Source: Littorina saxatilis | Lineage: Eukaryota; Mollusca; Gastropoda; Littorinimorpha; Littorinidae | Direction of reading: 5' to 3' | Assembly (NCBI RefSeq): GCF_037325665.1 | Contig: NC_090251.1 | Coordinates: forward strand, 33,493,295 to 33,557,294 | Length of the DNA stretch: 64,000 nt | Shown: positions 33,060 to 44,800 of the stretch, one piece after another | How the letters are laid out: every line of letters starts with the position of its first letter | Numbering within the stretch: position 1 is the stretch's first letter | Program-made: the position numbers and the translations under genes | Notes under the pieces: generated by a model | Databases searched by the model: none | What the model saw: only the letters and a program-made list of their open reading frames with translations | What the model was told of the DNA's origin: nothing

Positions 33060-34888
33060 AAATCAAACGTGTCAGGATAAATGAAGTGACATCTCCAGCC
33101 GTGTCTCAGATAGTTGAACAGCTTCACACTAGACCATGTCCAAATAAAAGTTGGGTTTATATGGGCTTTGTTTGAGTTACACAAATATGTGATGTCACTA
33201 ATCAGTTAAGCAAACGATCATTGCATCACAGTGAACAGCAAGCTCTCGTCTGCATGCTGTTAAAAGAAGAAGGCGTAATATTGAGCGGACACTGTTTTTG
33301 TATGCAGAGTCTGCTCGATACGATCGATGCTCTTTCTTACAAAAACATGCACATCTGAGCTCATTATTTACTGCCGCTGTGTTAATAGCTTGCCATAGAA
33401 TCAGGAGGCGACAACTCCTCCACGGCTTGTCAAAACTCTAACAGACTTATTTCTGGAATTTGTCTATTTAGTTTTGTGTTTTGGAGATCACTAGTAAAAC
33501 CAACTTTTACCGTCTCCGTTCACCCCCAAAAAGTATGTTTTCACATGTGCCCGCAAGGTAAAGCTTTACCTTTGGCTCTCATAACTTTCTAACCTGTGAA
33601 ACGTACTAGCAAAAAAACTTGGTATGATGGACATGATTCTTTTTTCTCACAGTGAGAGCACTACTACCAAAGTAAGGATCACCTGAAGGCACTGGTCATA
33701 TTGGCCTAACAATTTAAAACAATGTTCATTCCTTAACAAGTACCTACCTTCATTTCTACATTCTTTTTATTTAAAAAAAAAAAATTAAAACTTCAGCCTA
33801 TGCTGAACACAGATTTCAAAAACTCTTACTGTGGGGAATTCTCTCCAAGGAGTTTTCCACTTATTATCTCAAGGCTCAGGTGCCAGTGGTTCAAGGCCAC
33901 CTACAGTTTCTGAACGTACAATGCGGTGTACATTTCACAGGACTGAAGTGATTTTCAGCAGCTGATCATCACAAGCTTACTGTGAAACTAAGATTGTAAT
34001 GCTACAGAATGTAGATGCTACATTCAAAGTAAAAGGCCAAACAAAATATAAGCACAATAAAGAGACAAAAATGACAATAATTTCAGGGACTTTAATATAG
34101 TCCCCCAGCATTATGCCTTTCTTTTATTTCACAACAAAATGGGGAAAAAAAGAAGTGAGCACCTCATTAGTATACCTGATTGGGTATTGCAGACAAACAC
34201 TGGCAGGATATTACGTGGGGATTGGACCACAGAAGAGAAGATGAATATAAAATAAAACCCCTTAAAATAAACAAACTTTCACCGTCTCCGTTCACCCCAA
34301 AAAAGTATGTTTTCACTTGCTCTATATTTTTGCGACATCAAATAATGACCCATTCCTCATGACAGGTTGAGAAATCTTTTCGTTTATAACTTGAAAAAAC
34401 AACTTCTTCTCCCTCTCTTTTCATTTTGAATTCATTTTGCATTCACCTAGCTTCCACACTGCGACACCTGTGTGCGTGCTTTATGGTCGCCATTTCGTGC
34501 ACTACCAGCTCAACTATACCAGCAAAGCCTCTTGATTTCACACTAGCACTAAAAAAGCTCTAAAGAACAGATCTATAACATCCATGTACACACAAGCACA
34601 GGTATAGTTGAGACATGGCAGTATTACGCTTTTAAGTTCTCTGAGCAAGAAATAGCATATTCCCATCCTATCCCTTGGTACCAAAATAACAAAGCCCACT
34701 CCTATCTCTTAGTTCAAACATATCAAAAGTCCTATACTATTCCTTAGTACAAGCTTGGCAAGAGACTGAGCAATTTCTGTTAGAAGTCCTCAAATGAGCT
34801 TGCTAAACTCCATACATGTACAACAATGATGGACCCTGCTAAGCTTGGTAGTCCTTTCCCCCTCTTTAGCCTGAAGTCCAACACCAAA
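33060..34888. other. Spacer with dispersed repeats
   Basis: Holds the third copy of the TCTTCCACAGC family (about 33.34-33.48 kb). A 45-bp duplicated segment (ACCGTCTCCGTTCACCCC, AAAAAGTATGTTTTCAC) occurs at about 33,507 and 34,279. No gene seen. Confidence 0.45.
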
Positions 34889-34890
34889 TA

Positions 34891-35059
34891 CAGTGGTGCC
34901 TATGATGCAAGACCCCTCTGAAAAGAGGACATCTTTAAATATAGGACACATTGTCTAGTCCCTTGTCTTCACCAAAATATACCTGTCATGACAGGCCACC
35001 TGCCATGTAGGGCCACGTTCGGCTTGTCCCGAGGGGTCCTTCCATAACAGGTACCACTG
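34891..35059. mobile_element. CAGTGGTACCTG MITE, uninterrupted copy
   Basis: TA-flanked, 169 bp, ends CAGTGGTGCCTATGATG and, inverted, CAGTGGTACCTGTTATGGAA. Inner motifs CCTGTCATGACAGGCCACCT are shared with the copies at 43.6 and 44.5 kb in opposite orientation. Confidence 0.85.
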
Positions 35060-35262
35060 TAGTACACTTGGTGTCAGACAAAGAAGGCAGTGTCAGTGTT
35101 GTACCTTGTGAAGAGACGGAGCAAATCCTTCTCTTGTCATGTCACAACTTCTATTCAATGTCCTTATCACCGGAGACGCCTTTCCGTGTCCAGTCTTCGT
35201 TTGAAAATTACTTTGCCCTTGTTTAATACGAAACAACCTTTTTCTATTTTTATTATAACCTT

Positions 35263-35563
35263 CAGGCATGGGAATTGAAAAAAGTAAAAAAGGCTGAAAA
35301 TGTTTAAGTTATAGCAAAGTCGATGACGCGAAGCGCCTAGCCTTACTAGGGGGGTCCGGGGGCATGCTCCCCTGGCCTCTTTTCTTCAACCCAAATGGTG
35401 CAATTTGGTGTCATCTGAGCTCCAAGTTTGCCATTAAATTAAGTTTTTAGAACCATTTTTGCCTCCCTCATTTATTTTTTTCAGCGGACACTTTTGCTTT
35501 TTCGGCGGAACAAAAAAACTTTTCGGCGGAAATTTGCCTTTCGGCGGACAATTCCCATGCCTG
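35263..35563. mobile_element. CAGGCATGGGAATTG MITE, 301 bp
   Basis: Perfect 15-bp inverted ends CAGGCATGGGAATTG / CAATTCCCATGCCTG. The interior has AGGGGGGTCCGGGGGCATGC, GACGCGAAGCGCC and repeated TTCGGCGGA. Flanks resemble each other (ATAACCTT and GACCTTTC) but give no clean duplication. Confidence 0.82.
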
Positions 35564-35616
35564 GACCTTTCTCCTGAAGGGTCCTCTGGATCAGTGAAGT
35601 CCATAATTCACAAAGT

Positions 35617-35700
35617 CTTCTTCTTCTGCGTTCGTGGGCTGAAACTCCCACGTACACTCGTGTTTTTTGCACGAGTGGAATTTTACGTGTATGACCGTTT
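35617..35700 (-). mobile_element. 5'-truncated SINE (GAAG-tailed family)
   Basis: Minus-oriented 3' part of the SINE at 44.6 kb: CTTCTTCTT tail, then TTCGTGGGCTGAAACTCCCA and ACGTGTATGACCG. The 11-bp target duplication ATTCACAAAGT lies at 35,606-35,616 and 35,701-35,711. It sits in the presumed PTPRR 3' UTR and provides a minus-strand AATAAA at 35,698-35,703. Confidence 0.85.
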
Positions 35701-35842
35701 ATTCACAAAGTAATACTCCAGTCAAATGTCTATCCACTTGAGGTTTCAAGGCCATGTATAGCTTCATTTTATGTTATTTTTGTTGTCCTCTCCAAGAAGG
35801 AAGTGTGAAACGACTGGGGCAACCAGTCAGTGACGCGCCGTG

Positions 35843-38800
35843 TCAGTGACCATCGGAGGTGAGGGCGGTGAGTGACTGGATGGAGGGTTCACCAAGGGTA
35901 CGTTCGTACTCCAACAGAGCCTGGTGCACAAAGTCGTACTGTTCGTGGGTCTGGACCATCCCACCTCTAAAAGATAAAAGCAGTTCACACGTTTAGCAAA
36001 AAAACAATGCTGGCTGTTCACATTTAGCTGTTGAAACAATGAACAGAACAAGTTACAGAGAAAGAAAAAATGCGAAGGCATGTTAAATCTACCCAAGCCC
36101 TGTTTGAATTGTCATAAAGCTTGCAGTGACTTTATCTCAAGTACAGAGAAAAGGTACAATATGCACTATACAAGCATACTGTATCACATAATAGCCACAC
36201 TGATTACCTAGGGTGATGATAAACTTGTGAGAATGATATGGTGTAAGAAAGTCAAAAATGCAAAAACAAACCTCAAGTATGCACAGACCTACTTTGCAAC
36301 ACTTGGTGTAGTAAAGGAGGGGGGGGGGGGGGGGGGGGTCATTCCCCACCTATTCTCCACAGAATTTCACTTTTATCACCATTCTCTGCAATTCTCCACC
36401 TTTCATACCTTTAGTGTGAGCCAGGCTGAACTAAGACTCACTGATTTCTCAGGTGATTCAAAAATAATGTTAACGTTTAAAAAATAGTTACTGAACTACT
36501 GACACTTATTCTTATATTTTCAAGTTTTGACTCTTTTTGTTCATTTTTTGGCCTTGTCATTGAACACAATTTAATATTTTTGGCCTCAGCATTACCTGTC
36601 GAGCCTCATGCCACAAACTATTCCCAGCACATCCACGGAGTGTTCCTCCCTGAGCTGGCGGATACCAATACTGATGCCTACAAAGCAGCCCGTCCTGCCA
36701 ATGCCAGCACTGCAACACACAATATATACACTTTGGTGTCAAGACAATCTGCTGGTAAGATATAGACGCATTGCTTACACAGCATGATTCTGTGAAAAGG
36801 CTAACAAATTCACTTCAATTAATAAGTTTAAACTTGATGCTCTAACTCACCCCCCCCCTCCCCACTGTTCAGGTATGTATGTGTGTACATTTGTGTGTGT
36901 GAGGTCAATTTGTAGACTGTCTCATTTCAAATTTGTAAACCTTGTGGATGTTTTATGTGATGTTCATGTGTATATATTGTAAAACCCATACAAATGATTA
37001 AAACAAAAAACAAAAACTTAATGCAGAAATGTTTAGTGGCATTTGGGTAAGCAGGGACTCCATGGGTTTTAATTCAAGTCAAGTATTAGTCTTGGGAAGA
37101 AAAAAAACCTGCATCAAATTGAGCACATTTATCTCCCCCGAAATCGGCGTATGCTGCCTGAATGGCGGGGTAAAAACGGTCATACACGTAAAAATCCACT
37201 CGTGCTAAAACCATGAGTGAACGTAGGAGTCTAAGCCCATGAACAAAGAAGAAGAAGCACATTTATCCATCACTTGACACCAAGTGATGCATATTATATA
37301 GTACAAGAGTATTACAGTAGAACCCCCCTTAACTCATTGTCTCCCAGGTACGGATATATCTGTACCCACTCATATGGCTCTACATGACCAGGTACGGATA
37401 TAACCGCTCAGACTGTTAGCTTCAGTCGCTTCCTGTAACGTCGATCCAACGCCTGCATTCCAGCGTGTTGATACACAGTTCTACACAGTTACTACAATTC
37501 TGAATGACCTACTGCAGCACAGCTGGTCTCGGCTAAAAAATCTTGATCAACATAGGTGGGGTAGAAAGTGTTAATTCATGGTTGATTCTTGAAGCTTGCA
37601 TATGAATAGTATTTGCTCTTGCGACAAGAGGGGACTAAATAAATAATAAAATCAAAAAGTTAGCAGTTGATCTGTTTTGGACTTTTATTACAACCCCAGA
37701 AAAGTAGTGACCTGCAGTGGACCACAACTGGGCCGCGGGGTGAGATGCCGTCAGGTTTGAACCGCCGCAGTTCCACCTCTTTGATCAGATCCAGCAGCAT
37801 GCTCGGGGAGTCGGGCGGCTTGTGGTCGGGCCACGTCGTGTACCAAAAGTGTAGCAAGGTCCTCGACTCTCCCCCAAACTGTAGCGCGTCAAAACATTGG
37901 TGTGTTAAAACACAGAAAAAAAGTTAACAAAAGAACAAGAAAGGTCATTTTATGGAACGTTTCATCAGATTATCTAATTACATTTTTTTTTAAATGTGCT
38001 TTGGGTGCTGATATTGTGTCTAGGAACCTCTCAACCCAAACCTGTGCTACATTTTCAAACATGGCTAACGTACCGTCTCCTTGCATCAAATTGTTTTTGC
38101 TCTCTCCTTATTCTAATGAAAACTGTAATGAACCAACGATTAATTAATTTTGAAGCTTCTCGGCTGAAATGCAATCCAATAGTCTGGACAGAGTCAAAGA
38201 ATGCTTGACCAAAATTTTAACCATTGAAAAATGAGGGCATGACAGTGCTGCCTCTACTTTTCCAAAAAGCTGAATATGACGTCATCAAAGAAATTTATTG
38301 ACAAAATGAAAATAAACTCAAAAACATGTGGGATATTATCTGCATGAATTCATGAAGGTCTGCTGAGTATAGTTTCCAGGGACAGCTCTACACGTACACA
38401 CACTCACATGACCACCCTTGTCTTCCTGAAGAGACGATACAAAATAATAACCTATCAACCAACCCTTGTCTGGCTTCCCAGTATTGGCGTTAACCGGTAA
38501 TTACCGGTATTTTACCGGTTGAAATGAGAAAACACCGGAAAATAATTGGCTGCCGGTATAACCTACCGGTTGATTTTTAGAACTACCGTTTTTTTCGCTG
38601 GTAAAACAACACAACAAGAACTCTGAGTTGGACTCTTACTGGTTCCAATGACCAGCCTACCTTTTTTTCTGGATAGTTTTCATCATAAAAGTTTGTGTAC
38701 CAGTTTCAACAAATACTAGCGCCATCACTGGCTTCCCGGCCTATCCGAAAACATTAAGTGAAAATTAACTTGACTTAATGTAAAGAATGTTGGCACTGTG

Positions 38801-41800
38801 ACCTTTCTATGAATTTCTGCTTTTCCAATATGCTACTAAACTTCACCAGTACAGCTTACTCACTTTGAGGTGTAAATGTCTGACCACATATCCCCTCTTC
38901 TGTATAATCTTGGCAACTGTCACTTCTATGTCGCCGTACACACCATGGTTCTCTGGGAGGTAGTTCTCACACTTTGGCTGCAAACAAAGCCGTATTATGT
39001 CACACACAGAGAAATTAATAACAACAATATACAATAATACTTGCTGCTAATGAACACATACTGCTGTCTGAAAGATGAAAACAATGAATTAGAGGAAGTT
39101 ATGCTTAATCTTACAGTCAACTATACATGGTTCAAATACGATCTCTCTCTCTCTCACACACACACAGTCTCTCTCTCTTTCATGACTGCATGTACACACG
39201 AGTTCAACCCACAAAAATGCAGAAAACAAACCTCTGGCATTACGAACAAGCACAGTAACAACAAAAACAACCATACAGGAATGTACACACTTTTTCTACT
39301 AATAATCTTTCTGATTCTACATCCTTGAATGTTGTTCGAAAAGTAAGATTTGTACCTTTATCATTTTAACCATAATTAGTGTCTTCTGTCATCTGTCTTC
39401 TTCCTTTTTGTGTACTTCTTGTGCCTGATGAAGACCCAAGTGGTCGAAACGTCGCCTGCATTTGTTTCGTTTTCGTCCTTCCAACGTGAGTACATCTCTT
39501 TTTGGTCTTTTTGTTTTATAATTAGTATTATAAGTACACCCCAAGATTAAATTCCAAGCTAATCAGCCCTGTGATCATACCTTGCTTTTCTCTTTGAGTT
39601 TGGTGATCATGACGATGATGGGGGTGCGTTCGTGCCAGATCATCAGCCAGAAGTCCACTATGGTGTGCGCCATGGGGCCCTGGGTGGCTATATAGGCACG
39701 CTGCTCTCCCTCATAACCCTGGTATCATCAACACAGAGCAGAATGGAAAATGTCAAGAATTGTATAGATTTAATTTATTTTCCCTGAATGAAGAGATTTT
39801 TATGCAGAGAGGTTTTTAGTTGAGAACAATGTTATTAATCAGTACATATATTTAAATATAATATTAATGTTGTAGTGTTTCTTTTGTCTTTATGTTACAT
39901 GCACCACCACTGCAATTTCTCCATGTGAAATAATAAAGTTAATTTGATTTGATTCCCTGAATGAAGAGAGACAAGCAATGATTCACACATGACCGTGGTG
40001 CCATATCTACTACTTCACAATGAAGGATCATGGTTTTTTTAAGTTCACAGATTGCTTACAACTTTGGAAATTGAATCATGACCTAGCTGGAACAGTTTAT
40101 CATCTGTCGGCATTCATAACTATCTGTGTGTACTTGTTTAAAGGGAGGGCAGGTTGTTCTCTCCTCCCAAATGAGACTTTTACGAGCAGATCTACATATT
40201 TTTTTTTTGAGAGAAGGATCGTCTGTGGATGTAAAAATCTCAATCAGTGGTGCACTCTTTCTAAAGCTAGTGTTAACACTCGATTTTCTCGTTTGGATAT
40301 TCCACTACCTCACGACCAAGTTATCAATGAATCAGCAGTTTTCTGTCTAGACTCCTGATTTTGATCACTTGTGTTCATAGTATAGCAGTCATTAAACAGC
40401 ACACTTGCCTGTTACCAGACCAATATGTTTGAACTCAAATTGGATCCTGGACTTTTAACAAGGTTTCGCTTGCAATGAGAGTGATCTTTCCTTGAGCTTG
40501 CTACTTTAACATGGGACAAGACCATCCCTCCACTTGGTCGCATACCAAAAATCAACACCCCGACTGATTGCTGTGGTGAGTTACAAATTGTTCAATTAAT
40601 TCATCAAAATGTCCCACTGTGCACAGAGAAAACCAAGGCTGTTAATTTTTGGTATGTTACCAAATAGAGGGATGGTCTTATCCCATGTAAAAGCCAGGTC
40701 TGCAGATCTGAGATGGTGAGCCAGGACTGTTCCTTTAACAACACCCCTTTCAGTACATAACAAATTTCTTATCTTTCATTGTCAAACATACGGTTCATTT
40801 CTGTCTTAAAAGCAGCAAGAACTGCTAAGACCAGCAGAGACAAAATATCGTGGCCATCTTTTTAAACCTTGAACGTACCCGTATATAATTGGCATTGATA
40901 TAAGCAGTCAGGGGGTCCTGATCAGCATCAGGCAAAATCACCCGTGAATGTTCATCTGCAAGATTGAAATATCACACTGTCGTTTACCAACCAATTTCAA
41001 TCATAAGCTGATCTAATAGGAAATGCAAAGCCCATATTCTGAATTTTTTTTCTCTCACAAACTGAACATATTGATCATTCTGAGATCCTTTTGAGCAAAT
41101 ATGTGTACTGAATCATTCTGCTCAATTAATCCTTTGACTGCCATCTTCCACATTTTCAATCAGGTTACATCACCAAGAGTCAATAGTCCAAGGGAGACAA
41201 CACCCGTAAATTGCCAATTGATTTGCAGTACGATGATTGCCTCCCTTTTGAGTTCTCTATGTCGTCGTTTTGACATGCACATTATAATTTGTTTATTTGA
41301 TTGATACATTTAAAAAAAAGTGTCCGTCAGTCAAGGGGTTCATTGTTAAAAGTATATCTTAGTTCAAATAATAAACTGTGTACAGCTTCACCTTAACATC
41401 TACATTTATTCATAGGAAGGGCTTTATGTCTGAAACATGGAACTAATTAATTCACCTTTTCCATTCAGAATAATATGGACAGTACTTACTTGGAATAATA
41501 GTCTTATAGCGATTCTTCATGCCTGAGCCTGCTACTGACACTTTTTCTGGATGATTCATGGGTATTTCCTGCAAAAGAATATCAATAAGTAAAATGTCTA
41601 AATACAACTCAATAAATATATGCATATGGCAAAAAATGAAGGCCATTTTGTTTGTTTGTTTGTTCGTTCATGGGCTGAAACTCCCACGGCTTTTACGTGT
41701 ATGACCGTTTTTACCCCGCCATTTAGGCAGCCATACGCCGCTTTCGGAGGAAGCATGCTGAGTATTTTCGTGTTTCTATAACCCACCGAACTCTGACATG

Positions 41801-44800
41801 GATTACAGGATCTTTTTCGTGCGCACTTGGTCTTGTGCTTGCGTGTACACACGGGGGTGTTCGGACACCAAGGAGAGTCTGCACACAAAGTTGACTCTGA
41901 GAAATAAATCTCTCGCCGAACGTGGGGACGAACTCACGCTGACAGCGGCCAACTGGATACAAATCCAGCGCGCTACCGACTGAGCTACATCCCCGCCCGG
42001 TGAAGACCATAAAATAGCAGGGGAAAAATGGAATTACATTAGAAGAGTACACAAAATTAATTATAAAATATATACTCAAAATAAATTGGTTGAATTCAAA
42101 CTTACCCAAAATTCTTCATATAGAACTTTTGTATTTTTGGCAGCATTCCTTAAGTCTCTACGGCTGAGTCGGTTTCCAGCAGACATGAGAAACTCTAAAC
42201 CAGTGCTGAAACACAGAGAAAGGTATCAATGCACACATTTTACTCCCAGAGAGACACTTCTGTCACTGAAATGAGAACAGAGGGCATCAAGGAATGAAAT
42301 CAGATAAAACACATAACTTGGATGTGGGTTAACATCCCCTATCTTTAATCTAATTTTAAGTAGAGTCAAAACCTCATTTGCCATGACCTAGGCACTCTGC
42401 ATCCTTGCAGATTCGCTTGTTGAAAAAAATAATGCAAGAAATTCACTTGGAAAAAATCCACACATCACATCTGAAGCATGAATCTGCAGAGAAAATATAC
42501 CAAAATGTTTTTTAATAAATAAATAGTGGAAGTTTAAGGGATTTATGTGCTTTGAAAATGTTGTGTTCAACTTTGTCCTTACTGGACTGAAAAGCATAAC
42601 ATTCTTTTTATTTTTTAAGAAAGTCTTGTGGATTTGACCTCACCTTTCTTTTGGAGGAGTCCCATCCCAGCCCCTCATGTCGGGAGATGCCTGGAGGTCC
42701 AGAGTGAGCGATGCGTTCGACCCCCGCCTACTTCAAACACAAACGTACAGCTAAAAGCTCAGATTTAGAGTTAGGAAGCCTGAAACCTATGTCACACACA
42801 CCCTTTGACACCCGCCTACTTCAAACACAAACGTACAGCTAAAAGCTCAGATTCAGATTTACGAAGCCTGAAACTAATGTCACATTAACACTTCTTAACA
42901 TTTTGTTCGCTTTGAAGCCAATGATCATAATAACAACAGTGTTATTAGCTGCATTTATTAGCTGCATTGTGTGAAAACGATATACATATGACTATGGAGA
43001 ATCTACCGTTGCACTGCCATTCTCAGCAATTACATTTTTAATGAGAGGGACAGAGAGAAAGTAAACTCAACAACCCTAAAACACAGTAAATCAAACAGTC
43101 GATTACCAAATTTGGAAAAACTATGCAAATGAAGCCAAACTTACAGAGCTCTCTCAACCGAATTATCTCTAGTGGTATCATGAAAGATGTAGGATATGTA
43201 CGACTGAATAAAACAAGTAAACACACAAAGAAATTAACAATCTACGAAAGATAGACAGAAACTGTCAGACTTAATTAATATGTACCTCTCCAGCAGTCCT
43301 TTTCTCTTCTTCCTGACGGGCTGGGCTGGGACTGGGGTGGTTACAAACCCGACAGGCACAAAGATTGGGGCGGCGCAGGGCTGTATAGCCAGCGGGGAAC
43401 CCAGGTCTGGAGTAACATCAGGGTATAAGACATGCTGCTGTTGTTGCTGCTGCTGCTGATGGTAAAGCGTCTGACTTCCCAGGCTCTCCGGACTGTTAGA
43501 TAAGTCCATACCGTCTTTGGCTCGGCAGAAACAGGCATATGTCTGGGTAGATAAGAATAACACGATCACATGCCAGTTCAAATACAAATACAGCGGTACC
43601 TGCGATGAAAGGACACCCTTGGGACCATCCACAAGTGTCCCTACATTGCAGGTGGCCTGTCTGTTTGTTTGTTTGTTTGCTTAACGCCCAGCTGACCACG
43701 AAGGGCCATATCAGGGCGGTGCTGCTTTGACATTTAACGTGCGCCACACACAAGACAGAAGTCGCAGCACAGGCTTCATGTCTCACTATTTTGACACCGG
43801 ACCAACCAGTCCTAGCACTAACCCCATAATGCCAGACGCCAGGCGGAGCAGCCACTAGATTGCCAATTTTAAAGTCTTAGGTATGACCCGGCCGGGGTTC
43901 GAACCCACAACCTCCCGATCACGGGGCGGACGCCTTACCACTAGGCCAACCGTGCCGGTCAGGTGGCCTGTCATGACAGGTACATTTTGGTAGAAATAAT
44001 AGACAAAGGGACACCAGCTGGTGTCCTTTTAAGGGAGGTGTCTTCTCATCAGAGGGGCCATACATCGCAGGTACCACTGTAGTATTTTGAGGCCCATCTC
44101 ACGAGAGGCCACCTTCTTATAAAGGACATTTTCTATTTTCCTTTTGTCCGTTATTTTGACCACATTCTACCCGTCAAAATAGGTCACCTGCAATGTAGGA
44201 TTTGTTTTTCAAGGTGCCCTTTCCTACAGATACCACTGTATTTGGAATCCAGTCACTATTCTTTATCTGTGTTGTCAACAGTTTTGTGTGATTCTATTAT
44301 TTTTTGTATCACTACCTCTTCTGCCAATTTGTCTTCTTATTTCTGCAAAGTCTGTGAAACATAACTGATTTAAACTGCTCCGGCAGGAACACCCGAACTC
44401 ACTGGAGCTCAAAATGCTCACAGAAAAAAGTGCAACCTTGCATGGTTGTTTAAAATTACGGAAACAAATAATTCAAACAAACGAGCGGCCTTGATATGCA
44501 GAGTGGTACCTGTGATGAAAGTACACCCTTGGGACCAGTAGAGAGTGTTCCTGCATTGCAGGTGGCCTGTCATGACAGATACATTTTGGTAGAGATAATA
44601 GACAAGGGATGCCAGAAGGTGTGCAGTGGCGTGGTGGTAAGACGTCGGCCTCCTAATCGGGAAATCGTGAGTTCGAATCCCGGTCGCTGCCGCCTGGTGG
44701 GTTGAGAGTGGAGATTTTTCCGATATTCCAGGTCAACTTATGTGCAGACCTGCTAGTGACTTAACCCCTTTCGTGTGTACACGCAAGCACAAGACCAAGT

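Noticed and set aside
44623-44691. Possible tRNA gene
   Set aside because: A and B boxes are present, but the segment is the head of a SINE with body, tail and target duplication; no proper acceptor stem was seen. The same applies to 41.93-42.0, 43.89-43.96 and 47.88-47.95 kb.
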